The notes beneath the pieces were generated by a model. It made no database searches and was not told the DNA's origin. It saw only the letters and a list, made by a program, of their open reading frames with translations. From contig NZ_CABPSN010000002.1 of NCBI RefSeq assembly GCF_902459565.1, forward strand, positions 1-64,000: a stretch of 64,000 nucleotides of DNA, written 5' to 3'. The position numbers were made by a program, and so were the translations under genes. This document shows positions 1 to 8,061 of this stretch, in pieces (position 1 is the stretch's first letter; every line of letters begins with the position of its first letter). The DNA is from Pandoraea aquatica. GTDB taxonomy: Bacteria; Pseudomonadota; Gammaproteobacteria; Burkholderiales; Burkholderiaceae.

Positions 1-13
1 TTGGATCGCATTG

Positions 14-27
14 GTTTCACGTGAAAC
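14..27. promoter_or_regulatory. parS site 1 (ParB-binding palindrome)
   Basis: Perfect palindrome GTTTCACGTGAAAC, identical to the well-known chromosomal parS core. ParB binds it and spreads. Confidence 0.9.
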
Positions 28-169
28 ACCACTCTCCCGTAGAGACATCTCACTCAGACGAATTCCGATGCTCCGAAGCCTCCGACATTCCCGCCCTCTC
101 GCATGCCGGCGTGGCGTCTCGTCACGCTAAAACCACTCGGTGCCAAATTCGTGTCGCTCTCGCAAGCTT

Positions 170-260
170 CCGGGCAGTGGGGATCGGAGGCACTCGGCTG
201 TGCTCCACCTGAAAGTCGCTTCGCCAGAGCGCCCCCGATCCCCACCTCTCAATTGCCCGG
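170..260 (-). repeat. hairpin unit 1 (covarying inverted repeat)
   Basis: Arms 177-195 and 227-245 form a 19-bp stem when G-U pairs are allowed, and an outer CCGGGCA/TGCCCGG pair extends it across a bulge. The G-U pairs fall on the minus strand, so I assign that as the sense strand. The loop of about 31 nt is shared by all five units. Confidence 0.8.
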
Positions 261-287
261 GAGCAATCACCCGAGGATGTGCGTGCG

Positions 288-301
288 GTTTCACGTGAAA
301 C
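288..301. promoter_or_regulatory. parS site 2
   Basis: Perfect GTTTCACGTGAAAC, about 40 bp from the nearer arm of hairpin unit 1. Confidence 0.9.
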
Positions 302-383
302 ATGCCTGCCATTCTTGGCGAGCAAACCGGCTGTCCGTTGCTCTCACGTCTCGCCCTGAGAGGCTGGCCTTTGGATCGCATTG

Positions 384-397
384 GTTTCACGTGAAAC
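384..397. promoter_or_regulatory. parS site 3
   Basis: Perfect GTTTCACGTGAAAC; tandem-duplicate counterpart of the site at 14-27. Confidence 0.9.
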
Positions 398-539
398 ACC
401 ACTCTCCCGTAGAGACATCTCACTCAGACGAATTCCGATGCTCCGAATCCTCCGACATTCCCGCCCTCTCGCATGCAGGCGTGGCGTCTCGTCACGCTAA
501 AACCACTCGGTGCCAAGTTCGTGTCGCCCTCACAAGCAT

Positions 540-630
540 CCGGGCCGTGGGGATCGGAGGCACTCGGCTGTGCTCCACCTGAAAGTCGCTTCGCCAGAGC
601 GCCCCCGATCCCCACCACTCAATTGCCCGG
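540..630 (-). repeat. hairpin unit 2
   Basis: Arms 547-565 and 597-615, identical to unit 1 in the stem. It belongs to the second tandem copy and has a parS site just beyond it at 658-671. Confidence 0.8.
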
Positions 631-657
631 GGCCAATCGCCCGAAGATTGTCGTGCG

Positions 658-671
658 GTTTCACGTGAAAC
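658..671. promoter_or_regulatory. parS site 4
   Basis: Perfect GTTTCACGTGAAAC; tandem-duplicate counterpart of the site at 288-301 and about 40 bp from hairpin unit 2. Confidence 0.9.
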
Positions 672-815
672 ATTGGGCCAACCGTCCCGCGCATAATGAA
701 CCGCCACTCCGACCCCACCTCCCGTGCCAAGGAGATCGTTCGCATCTGGACCATTGGGTATCAGCGACCGCCGTCTGGATGTCCGTCGAAATCGGCCGTA
801 GACAAGTGAGGGGAT

Positions 816-829
816 GTTTCACGTGAAAC
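816..829. promoter_or_regulatory. parS site 5
   Basis: Perfect GTTTCACGTGAAAC in single-copy sequence with no hairpin next to it. Confidence 0.9.
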
Positions 830-1072
830 GTCGAGAACCGTCATGGCATAGATCACGGGGCGACACCTTGTTCTCCCCTGGGATCTCGGTCCTGGGTCAA
901 CTCCGCTCTGTTCCACGTCTCAACTGGGTACGCCGAACGTGGATCTTACCGAGACCACGCTGACAGCACCTCTGCCCTTTCCCGCTTTCAAGCTGAGGCC
1001 CAGCTGACGGGACAGCATTTGCCCAGTGGCGACCAAACCATACAAGGGGCGTCCCGCAACCAAAGCAATGCT

Positions 1073-1086
1073 GTTTCACGTGAAAC
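1073..1086. promoter_or_regulatory. parS site 6
   Basis: Perfect GTTTCACGTGAAAC about 45 bp ahead of hairpin unit 3, the same arrangement (in opposite orientation) as sites 2 and 4 with units 1 and 2. Confidence 0.9.
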
Positions 1087-1119
1087 AAACCTCGCCCGCG
1101 ACCTTCAGGATGGGGTCAG

Positions 1120-1206
1120 GCAATTGAGTGGTGGGGATTGGGGGCACTCTGGCGAAGCGACTTTAAGTGGAGCACAGCCGAGTGCCCTCAATCCCCACTG
1201 CCCGGA
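1120..1206 (+). repeat. hairpin unit 3
   Basis: Arms 1131-1149 and 1180-1198. The stem pairs fully with one G-T wobble although its sequence differs from units 1, 2 and 4: a C:G pair has become T:A. It lies in the opposite orientation to units 1 and 2. Confidence 0.8.
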
Positions 1207-1350
1207 CATGGGTGAGGACGACACGGCAATTGCACCGCGCGGTTTGTCTGGCGCTAGTAAGCTCGGCATGTCGATTGGATGTGTAGAGCATGCAGCTCCA
1301 ACCAAATGCAAGAGGGGACGTAGGCGGTGAACGATGGGGGCGTTTGCGTG

Positions 1351-1427
1351 GTGGGGATCGGGGGCACTCTGGCGAAGCGACTTTCAAGTGGAGCACAGCC
1401 GAGTGCCTCCGATCCCCACTGCCCGGA
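1351..1427 (+). repeat. hairpin unit 4
   Basis: Arms 1351-1369 and 1401-1419, fully paired with one G-T wobble. The outer TGCCCGG follows the right arm, but the left partner and an adjacent parS site are missing. Confidence 0.8.
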
Positions 1428-1567
1428 AGCTAGGGAGAACAATGCCGCAGTAGTGCTAGAGGGTGTTCTAAAAAGCATGCAGCCCACTTGTATGGACTCA
1501 ACTCCTCGTCACACCCCACTTCGCCACATTTAGCCGAACGAGGTCGAACCGCGACGAAAGCTCCGGA

Positions 1568-1654
1568 AAATTGAGGGGTGGGGATTGGCGGTACTCTGGC
1601 GAAGCGACTTTCAGGTGGAGCACAGCCGAGTACCGTCAATCCCCACTGCCCGGA
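1568..1654 (+). repeat. hairpin unit 5
   Basis: Arms 1578-1596 and 1628-1646. This copy carries the most stem changes (GGCGGTACTC against GAGTACCGTC) and still pairs completely, because both arms changed together. Confidence 0.8.
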
Positions 1655-1721
1655 AGTGAGGGAGAACGTCGCCGTAATAGCGGGACGTGGTGTTCAGAAA
1701 CACCCCCCTAAACCCACCTCC

Positions 1722-1735
1722 GTTCCACGTGAAAC
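1722..1735. promoter_or_regulatory. degenerate parS-like site
   Basis: GTTCCACGTGAAAC differs from the consensus at one base, which breaks the palindrome. It may be a weak or decaying ParB site. Confidence 0.6.
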
Positions 1736-1808
1736 CAAGAAACGAAAACGGCCAAACAAAGCCGAAAGCAAACACCGCCGCCATATCTACAGCGATCATC
1801 CACCCGCG

Positions 1809-1981
1809 TTATCCACATCCGGACGCAGAACGCAAAAAACCCGTCACAGGAATTTGCTTTTCTGTGGATAACCTCAGCAACGAAATCCGCAAGAATTTCG
1901 AGAAAATCTCGCAACCCCTTATTGCGGCAGTGCGCCATAGATTTGAGTTACTCACACATATCCACAAGCAACTGTGAATAA
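1809..1981. other. DnaA-box group beside the parS cluster
   Basis: Perfect DnaA boxes TTATCCACA at 1809-1817 and, inverted, TGTGGATAA at 1863-1871. Single-mismatch boxes lie at 1958-1966 (ATATCCACA) and 1973-1981 (TGTGAATAA). Four boxes in 173 bp is more than chance would give in high-GC DNA. This could be a DnaA-titration or regulatory site or part of an origin; no strongly AT-rich unwinding element is obvious here. Confidence 0.6.
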
Positions 1982-2111
1982 GTGACCTAGCATACTTTGG
2001 CGCGGATCCTCGACGTCGGCCCAAAGAATTAGGGACGGATAGTCGTATCGAACGACCGTTCGGTTCGATTAAGCAACCAAAACGAGCGCCTCACCCGCAC
2101 TCGCCAGGAAC

Positions 2112-2147
2112 GAAAAAAAAAGCCCGCCAAACCGGCGGGCCTTCTCA
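2112..2147 (-). terminator. terminator of the first liv operon
   Basis: On the minus strand a GCCCGCC/GGCGGGC stem (arms 2134-2140 and 2122-2128) runs into nine T residues (2113-2121). It lies about 35 nt past the livF stop. Confidence 0.85.
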
Positions 2148-2183
2148 ATCTACATCGGACTATGCTCCGACAGCCAACGACCG

Positions 2184-2930
2184 TCAGGCAGCCTTCTTAG
2201 CCAGCCCCAGATAGGTCTCAATGACCTTGGGATTGGTGGCCAGCTCCTGCGCCGGCCCTTCGAGGGCCAGCTCGCCCGTCTCGATCACGTAGGCGTAGTC
2301 GGCGACCTGCAACGCCGCGCGTGCGTTCTGCTCGATCAGCAGCGTGGCAACGCCCGTCTTACGCAAGTCGTTGATGATGTGGAAGATTTCCTTCACGATC
2401 AGCGGCGCCAGACCCAGGCTAGGCTCATCCAGCATCAGCAACTGCGGCTTGGCCATCAACGCACGCCCCACCGCCAGCATCTGACGTTCACCACCCGACA
2501 GCGTCCCCGCCTGCTGAACACGACGCTCCTTCAGGCGCGGAAACAGCTCATAGACCACTTCCATCTGATCGAGGAAGTTCTTCTCCCCGGCCTTCTTGCG
2601 ACGGTAAGCACCCAGCAGCAGATTGTCCTCAACGGTCATCGTCGAGAACAGCTCGCGCTTCTCCGGCACCAGGCACATGCCGCGCGACACACGGGCCTCG
2701 ATCGTCAGCGCCGACATCTCATGGCCGAGATAAGCCACGCTGCCCTTGCTCGACCCGTTGTGCGGCAACGCGCCCATGATCGCGTTGAGCATCGACGACT
2801 TGCCCGCACCGTTCGGACCGATCACGGTGACGATCTGCCCTGCCCCGACCCGCAGATGCGCACCATGCACCGCCTCGACTTTGCCGTATGCAACGGCGAG
2901 GTCCTTGACCTCCAGAATTGCGTCGGCCAT
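2184..2930 (-). CDS. livF: branched-chain amino-acid-type ABC transporter ATP-binding protein LivF
   Basis: Cytoplasmic ATPase of a Liv-type importer, 248 residues, the normal LivF length. Walker [10 protein letters not shown] is at about residues 38-46, the signature LSGGERQ at about 148 and Walker B LLMLDEPSLGLAP follows. Its Walker A is canonical, unlike the second LivF in this window. The ATG overlaps the TGA of the upstream livM-livG gene by one base; a GTG one codon earlier (2933) is also possible. The tight overlap implies translational coupling. The imported substrate cannot be read from sequence: Liv systems carry branched-chain amino acids, amides, urea or aromatic acids. Confidence 0.93.
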   Translation of the reverse strand: MADAILEVKDLAVAYGKVEAVHGAHLRVGAGQIVTVIGPNGAGKSSMLNAIMGALPHNGSSKGSVAYLGHEMSALTIEARVSRGMCLVPEKRELFSTMTVEDNLLLGAYRRKKAGEKNFLDQMEVVYELFPRLKERRVQQAGTLSGGERQMLAVGRALMAKPQLLMLDEPSLGLAPLIVKEIFHIINDLRKTGVATLLIEQNARAALQVADYAYVIETGELALEGPAQELATNPKVIETYLGLAKKAA

Positions 2931-4726
2931 CACTCCACTCCTCCCAGGTACGCTTCGAGCACCGCCGGGTTCTTCTGCACGTCTTCCGGCAGCCCCTCGG
3001 CGATCTTGGTGCCGAACTCCATCACCACCAGGTGATCGGTCAGATTCATCACGAAGTCCATGTCGTGCTCGACCAGCAACACGCTCATGCCCTCGTCCTT
3101 CAGCTTCTTGAGCAGATCGCCCAGCGCCTGCTTTTCCTTGTAGCGCAGGCCTGCCGCCGGCTCATCGAGCAACAGCAACGTCGGGTCGCACGCCAGTGCA
3201 CGCGCGATTTCCAGAATACGTTGCTGACCCAGCGCCAAACTGCCCGCTTCGTCATACATGTGCGCGCCAAGGCCCACACGCTCGATCTGCTGCTTGGCTT
3301 CGTTCAGCAGCATCGCTTCTTCATGACGATCCAGACGTAGCACGCTCGACCACACGCCACCCTGCGGACGACGACGCAGACCGTTCTTGTCACGCAGATA
3401 CGCGCCGATAGCCACGTTCTCGAGCACGCTCATGTGCGGCATCAGACGCACGTGCTGGAAGGTCCGGCCGATACCGCGCTTGACGATCTCACGCGACGGC
3501 AGACGGTCGATACGCTCGCCGAGGAACGAAATCTCACCCCGCGTCGCCTGCAACACGCCGGTCACCAGGTTGAACGTCGTCGACTTACCCGCACCGTTCG
3601 GACCGATCAGACCGACGATCTCGCCCGCCTTCACTTCGAACGATACGTCGTTCACTGCGACCAGACCACCGAACTCCTTGCGCGCCTTCTCAAGCTTGAG
3701 CACCACCTCGCCCACCGCCGGCTTGGGACGATGTCCCAACGGCTCTGCCTGCTCAGGGGCCTTCGCGACACGTCGCGCCGGGAAGATCTTGCCGAAGAAC
3801 GGCCACACGCCATCGCGCGCATATTGCAGCAACAACACCAGCAAGATGCCGAAGACGATGGTTTCGAAGTTGCCGTTCGCGCCCAGCAGCACCGGCAGAA
3901 TGTTCTGCAAGTAGTCCTTGAGCACCGTCAGAATCGCCGCACCCAGCACCGCACCCCACACGTGGGACACGCCACCGACCACCGCCATGAACAGATACTC
4001 GATGCCGTGGTTCAGGTTGAACGGCGTCGGGTTCACGGCACGCTGCAAGTGCGCGTACAGCCAGCCCGAAATCGCAGCCAGCACCGCCGCATAGACGAAC
4101 ACGACCACCTTCATCCACGCCGTGTTCACGCCCATCGCTTCGGCCATCACGCCGCCGCCCTTGAGCGCGCGAATCGCACGGCCCGGACGCGAATCCAGCA
4201 GGTTCTTGATCGACACCACCGCCAGCACCACCACGATCCAGATCAGGTAGTACATCTGACGCCCGCTCGCCAGCTCCAGGCCGAACAGATTGATGGTCGG
4301 GATGTCGTTCAGGCCGTCGTACTTGCCCAGGAACTCCAGGTTGCCGAACAGGTAATACAGCGCCAGACCCCACGCAATCGTGCCCAGCGGCAGGAAGTGG
4401 CCCGACAGACGCATCGTGATCGCACCGATGATCAACGCCGCACCCGCCGTAATCGCCACGCCGACGATCAGACCCAGCCACGGCGATGCGCCGTAAGCCG
4501 TCGTCAGATACGCCGTCGCATACGCGCCCAGACCGACGAACGCCGCCTGTCCGAACGAGGTCATGCCCGCCACACCCGTGAGCAACACGAGACCGATGGC
4601 GACGATGCTGTACAAGCCGATGTAGTTAAGCAGCGTCACCCAGTATTCAGGCAAACGCACCGGCGCTGGCAGTACCGGCAACACCGCCAGCAGCACCAGG
4701 AAAATCAGGAAGTATTTGTTTTTCAT
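2930..4726 (-). CDS. livMG: fused LivM permease - LivG ATPase
   Basis: One 598-residue polypeptide joins two subunits usually made separately. Residues 1 to about 330 are a LivM-type permease with about eight to ten membrane helices and the [17 protein letters not shown] loop. After a short Pro/Lys-rich linker, residues about 343-598 are a LivG-type ATPase with Walker [10 protein letters not shown] near residue 380, [15 protein letters not shown] in place of LSGGQ, and Walker [12 protein letters not shown]. The reading frame is continuous across the join, so it is a true fusion. It sits between livH (18-nt gap) and livF (1-nt overlap). Such LivM-LivG fusions are known in Burkholderiales. Confidence 0.92.
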   Translation of the reverse strand: MKNKYFLIFLVLLAVLPVLPAPVRLPEYWVTLLNYIGLYSIVAIGLVLLTGVAGMTSFGQAAFVGLGAYATAYLTTAYGASPWLGLIVGVAITAGAALIIGAITMRLSGHFLPLGTIAWGLALYYLFGNLEFLGKYDGLNDIPTINLFGLELASGRQMYYLIWIVVVLAVVSIKNLLDSRPGRAIRALKGGGVMAEAMGVNTAWMKVVVFVYAAVLAAISGWLYAHLQRAVNPTPFNLNHGIEYLFMAVVGGVSHVWGAVLGAAILTVLKDYLQNILPVLLGANGNFETIVFGILLVLLLQYARDGVWPFFGKIFPARRVAKAPEQAEPLGHRPKPAVGEVVLKLEKARKEFGGLVAVNDVSFEVKAGEIVGLIGPNGAGKSTTFNLVTGVLQATRGEISFLGERIDRLPSREIVKRGIGRTFQHVRLMPHMSVLENVAIGAYLRDKNGLRRRPQGGVWSSVLRLDRHEEAMLLNEAKQQIERVGLGAHMYDEAGSLALGQQRILEIARALACDPTLLLLDEPAAGLRYKEKQALGDLLKKLKDEGMSVLLVEHDMDFVMNLTDHLVVMEFGTKIAEGLPEDVQKNPAVLEAYLGGVE

Positions 4727-4744
4727 TCTGTGGTCCGCCCCGGC

Positions 4745-5800
4745 TTATTCCTCGTCTTCTTCAACGTGCTTGCTCGTGAGCGACAGCCACAGCAGCACCG
4801 GAAGAATCAGCGTGAAGACGATGACCTCCTTGTACGCACTCGCCCAGAACGACGAGTACGACTCCAGCAGGCCCACGAGAATGGCGCCAAGCGCCGCGAC
4901 CGGATAACTCACCAGACCGCCGATAATCGCGCCCACGAAGCCCTTCAGGCCGATCAGGAAGCCCGATTCGTAATAGATGGTCGTGATCGGTGCGATCAGA
5001 ATGCCGCACAGCACGCCCAGCACCGCCGCCAGCGTGAACGCCAGTCGGCCGGCCTGCACCGTACCGATGCCTACCAGACGCGCACCCAGACGGTTCACGG
5101 CCGTCGCGCGCAGCGCCTTGCCCGAGAGCGAACGGTCGAAGTAGAAGTACAGCGCCAGAATCATCACGACCGACACGCCCACCACCCACAGACTCTGTCC
5201 GGACACCATCACCGAGCCGATGTTGAAGCTCGCGTCCGAGAACGGCTGCGTGCGCGAACCCTCGGCACCGAACATCACCAGCCCAAGGCCCGTGAGCGCG
5301 AAGTGCACGCCGACCGAGACGATCAGCAGCAACAGCGTGCTCGCCTCCGCCAACGGCTGATACGCCAGGCGATAGAGCATCGGCCCCATCGGCACGACCA
5401 GCAACAGCGTGACGGCGATCTGCACGAGCATCGGCAAGGTCATCGGCGAGATCGCCTTGACCACGAAGAACACGGCAATCGGAAACACGAGATATTTACC
5501 CGCGAACACCGGCACCAGGCGGCCCGCCAGCTTGCGCCGCTCACTGTGACGCAAGACACTTGCCGTCTCCACAATGAACGTGCAAATGCCCATCGCCACG
5601 AGCAGCCAGCTCGTCAGCGGAAACTTCTGGGTCTGGATGGCCGCGAGCGTGAGCGCGCCATACGACACGAACTCGCCCTGCGGAATGAAGATGACGCGGG
5701 TGACGGAGAACACCAACACGAGCGCCAATGCCAACAAGGCATAAATCGCACCCGTGGTGATGCCGTCCTGCGCCAGGATGGCTGCAATCGAAAGATCCAT
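4745..5800 (-). CDS. livH: branched-chain amino-acid-type ABC transporter permease LivH (enlarged)
   Basis: Inner-membrane permease, 351 residues, some 50 longer than a typical LivH. The extra length is a segment at about residues 55-115 with a basic stretch and two added hydrophobic helices. The rest shows the usual LivH pattern, including FIPQGEFVSYGAL near the N-terminus and the GLKGFVGAIIGGL loop near the C-terminus. It is the first gene of the livH-livMG-livF operon; the gap upstream (5801-6001) should hold its promoter and a candidate operator. Confidence 0.9.
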   Translation of the reverse strand: MDLSIAAILAQDGITTGAIYALLALALVLVFSVTRVIFIPQGEFVSYGALTLAAIQTQKFPLTSWLLVAMGICTFIVETASVLRHSERRKLAGRLVPVFAGKYLVFPIAVFFVVKAISPMTLPMLVQIAVTLLLVVPMGPMLYRLAYQPLAEASTLLLLIVSVGVHFALTGLGLVMFGAEGSRTQPFSDASFNIGSVMVSGQSLWVVGVSVVMILALYFYFDRSLSGKALRATAVNRLGARLVGIGTVQAGRLAFTLAAVLGVLCGILIAPITTIYYESGFLIGLKGFVGAIIGGLVSYPVAALGAILVGLLESYSSFWASAYKEVIVFTLILPVLLWLSLTSKHVEEDEE

Positions 5801-5946
5801 GCTCCTCTCACTTCGTTTGAGTACTTCTTGAACCGGCTGGCGAGACAGCCGGTGTGATGCACGGTGCAGCGCGCTGCCACCCCGTTCCCCTTCAACTTCG
5901 GCGCACCCCGCACGATCCCCGTGTCGCAGCGCAGCGAATTATGAAT

Positions 5947-5964
5947 TGTATAAACCGTTATGCA
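5947..5964. promoter_or_regulatory. imperfect palindrome, candidate MarR operator upstream of livH
   Basis: TGTATAA-ACCG-TTATGCA is a 7-bp inverted repeat with one mismatch, in an AT-rich patch between marR (ends 6002) and livH (starts 5800). MarR proteins bind such short AT-rich palindromes; control by the neighbouring HpaR-like protein is an inference. Confidence 0.4.
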
Positions 5965-6001
5965 TTGGTAAAACCCGGGTGACTACTGAGATGACGACAT
6001 C

Positions 6002-6499
6002 TCAACCCGTTTTTCGACGACGGCGGGGCTTGGTCGGCAACGACGGCGCGTCGGCCAGCACCTCCGGCGGCAGGGCTTCGCGCACGACATCCATCAGCCG
6101 GTAGATCTCGGCGAGCGTGTCGCGCCCTACTTTGTCCTCCAGATAGCGGTAGCGCTCCTCGACCAGCGGGCCGAGCTTCTTGCACAGCGCCCGGCTTGAC
6201 GGCGTCAGCGACACCATCACGCGGCGCTGGTCCGCTGCCACGCGTCGGCGCATGATCAGACCCGACGCCTCCATCCGTTCGAGCATGCCCGACAGGCTCG
6301 GGCTGAGAATGCAGCACTCGCGCGCCACCTGCCCGATCTCCATTTCCCCGGATTCGCTATCGTTGACGGCGCGTATGACACGCCATTGTTGTTCCGTGAT
6401 GTCGTAGCAATTGAGTAACGGCCGGAACAGGCCCATCACCGCTTCACGCGATTGCAGCAACAACAGGGATAGGTTGCGGTGTTCGAATTCACCCGTCAT
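6002..6499 (-). CDS. MarR-family regulator, HpaR/HpcR type
   Basis: 165-residue winged-helix regulator. The N-terminus (RNLSLLLLQSREAVM, then the PLLNCYDITEQQWRVIRAV helix) and the recognition region ILSPSLSGMLERMEASGLI followed by the wing ADQRRVMVSLT match the homoprotocatechuate-operon regulator group. A basic tail KPRRRRKTG ends the protein. It lies between the livH operon and livK, all on the minus strand, so it probably controls this transporter rather than an hpa catabolic cluster, which is not present. HpaR relatives answer to aromatic acids, hinting at an aromatic substrate (inference). Confidence 0.85.
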   Translation of the reverse strand: MTGEFEHRNLSLLLLQSREAVMGLFRPLLNCYDITEQQWRVIRAVNDSESGEMEIGQVARECCILSPSLSGMLERMEASGLIMRRRVAADQRRVMVSLTPSSRALCKKLGPLVEERYRYLEDKVGRDTLAEIYRLMDVVREALPPEVLADAPSLPTKPRRRRKTG

Positions 6500-6632
6500 G
6501 GATTTACGCTCGAAAGGATCGACCGTTCAGCCCCCGGCTGCGGCGATCAGGTTGGGACAATGCGGCCTCTCATGTGCCGCTCGCAAATGCATGTCCTGCC
6601 GTCTCTTTGCGATGCGCGAAACTACCACGCTC

Positions 6633-6660
6633 AAAAAAAACGGGCGCGAACGCCCGTTCT
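6633..6660 (-). terminator. terminator of livK
   Basis: On the minus strand AACGGGCG-TTCG-CGCCCGTT is followed by eight T residues, about 95 nt past the livK stop. It separates livK from marR. Confidence 0.9.
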
Positions 6661-6755
6661 TTAGGCCCGGCTGGTCGAACCGGGCGCTTTTACCGCAGAT
6701 GTTTCCGATGGAACAGCGGGGCATGCCTGCATGCTATAGGCAGCCCCGGCGCGCA

Positions 6756-7901
6756 TCAGTTCGCCAATTTCCACTTGCCGTCGACGATTTGCACCATCAC
6801 ACGCGAGCGCTGATCCAGACCGTTGTGGTCGTTCTTGCTCATGTTGAAGATGCCTGCCGTGCCCGGCATGTCCTTCACGTTCTCCAGCGCTTCGCGCAGG
6901 GCTGCGCGGAACTCCGGCGTGCCCGGCTTGGCCTTCTTCAGTGCCACCGGAATCGTGGCTTGCAGCAGCAGGCCGCCGTCCCAGGCGTGGCCGCCGAAGG
7001 TCGAGATCGAGCCAGCGCCGTACGCCTTTTCATAGGCAGCCTTGTATGCAGCGGCCGACTTCTTCACCGGGTTGTCGTTCGGCAGTTGCTCGACGACGAG
7101 CAGCGGGCCGGCCGGCAGATACGTGCCTTCGCAGTCCTTGCCGCAAACACGCAGGAAGTCGTTGTTCGCCACGCCGTGCGTCTGATACAGCTTGCCCTTG
7201 TAGCCGCGCTCCTTGAGCGTGCGCTGCGGCAGTGCCGCCGGCGTGCCCGAACCGGCGATCAGCACGGCATCCGGGTTCGCGCCCATGACCTTGAGCGCCT
7301 GACCGGTCACCGACGTGTCGGCGCGGTTGAAGCGCTCGTTCGCCACGACCTTGATCTTGTTCAGATCCGCAGCCTTCTGGAATTCCTTGTACCAACCTTC
7401 GCCGTACGCATCGGCGAAGCCGATGAACGCCGCGGTCTTCACGCCGTTGTCGGCCATGTGCTTGGCGATAGCGGTGGCCATCAGAATGTCGTTCTGCGGG
7501 GTCTTGAAGGCCCACGTGCGCTTGGCGTCGACCGGCTCGACGATGGCAGCGCCTGCGGCCATCGAAATCACCGGGGTCTGCGTTTCGGCAGCGACGTCGA
7601 CCATCGCCAGCGAGTTCGGCGTGACGGTCGAGCCGAGCACGGCGTCGACGTGATCTTCGCTGATCAGCTTGCGCATGTTCTTGACGGCGGTCGTGGTGTC
7701 GGTCGCATCGTCGAGCACGATGTACTGCACCGTCTGACCCGCAATCGTCTTGGGCATCAGTGCGATCGTGTTCTTCTCGGGAATGCCCAGCGAAGCGGCC
7801 GGACCGGTCGCCGACAGCGACACGCCAATCTTCACCTGAGCGTTCGCCACGCCCGCGACGAGCATCATGGCCGATGCCATGCACAGCAACTTCAGTTTCA
7901 T
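6756..7901 (-). CDS. livK: periplasmic branched-chain amino-acid-type binding protein LivK/LivJ
   Basis: 381-residue periplasmic solute-binding protein of the Leu/Ile/Val receptor family (type I periplasmic fold). The start at 7901 gives a clear signal peptide (MKLKLLCMASAMMLVAGVAN, cleavage after ANA) and has a GGAG ribosome site; the longer frame upstream lacks one. The mature N-terminus QVKIGVSLSATGPAASLG is the typical family start. A Cys pair (CGKDC) lies near the middle and may form a disulphide. Its own terminator and a separate promoter region suggest it is made in excess over the permease, as usual for binding proteins. Confidence 0.92.
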   Translation of the reverse strand: MKLKLLCMASAMMLVAGVANAQVKIGVSLSATGPAASLGIPEKNTIALMPKTIAGQTVQYIVLDDATDTTTAVKNMRKLISEDHVDAVLGSTVTPNSLAMVDVAAETQTPVISMAAGAAIVEPVDAKRTWAFKTPQNDILMATAIAKHMADNGVKTAAFIGFADAYGEGWYKEFQKAADLNKIKVVANERFNRADTSVTGQALKVMGANPDAVLIAGSGTPAALPQRTLKERGYKGKLYQTHGVANNDFLRVCGKDCEGTYLPAGPLLVVEQLPNDNPVKKSAAAYKAAYEKAYGAGSISTFGGHAWDGGLLLQATIPVALKKAKPGTPEFRAALREALENVKDMPGTAGIFNMSKNDHNGLDQRSRVMVQIVDGKWKLAN

Positions 7902-8061
7902 TTGGGTCTCCTCACAAAAATTTCGAATTCGATTTTTGACGCATTTTTTTGACATTAACCGACCGCGCAGTCGGGAAATTGTCGCCCATCTTACGGGCAC
8001 GGATGCCGTTTCGTAAAGTGCGGTTTCCCCACCTGTGGCATCTGCCACAGCGGTTTTGCCA

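Larger units (their letters stand above)
1..671. repeat. about 370-bp tandem duplication (two copies)
   Basis: Bases 1 to about 301 recur almost unchanged at 371 to about 671, a period of 370 bp. Each copy holds two parS sites and one hairpin unit. The copies differ by scattered substitutions, mostly outside the parS sites and the hairpin stems. The first copy may begin left of the window. Confidence 0.9.
1..2110. other. gene-free centromere-like region: parS cluster, hairpin repeats, DnaA boxes
   Basis: I see no credible gene in these 2.1 kb; the short open frames are the hairpin repeats read in several frames and copies. The stretch carries six perfect 14-bp parS palindromes, one near-match, a tandem duplication of about 370 bp, five long inverted repeats and, at its right end, four DnaA-box-like 9-mers. 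In many bacteria parS clusters sit within tens of kilobases of oriC and load ParB for chromosome segregation. parA and parB are not in the window; they may lie to the left of position 1 (inference). Confidence 0.8.

Noticed and set aside
14-1735. Repeated GTTTCACGTGAAAC considered as E-box-like operators or insertion-sequence ends
   Set aside because: The palindrome is exactly parS, there is no transposase, and spacing is irregular.
21-1871. Overlapping short open frames (60-160 codons) in the first 1.9 kb, several with similar peptides
   Set aside because: They are the repeated hairpins and the tandem duplication read in different frames; no ribosome sites, and the sequence similarity follows DNA repeats on both strands.
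3434-5857. 807-codon open frame opposite the first liv genes
   Set aside because: Arg/His/Gln-rich antisense shadow of livMG and livH.
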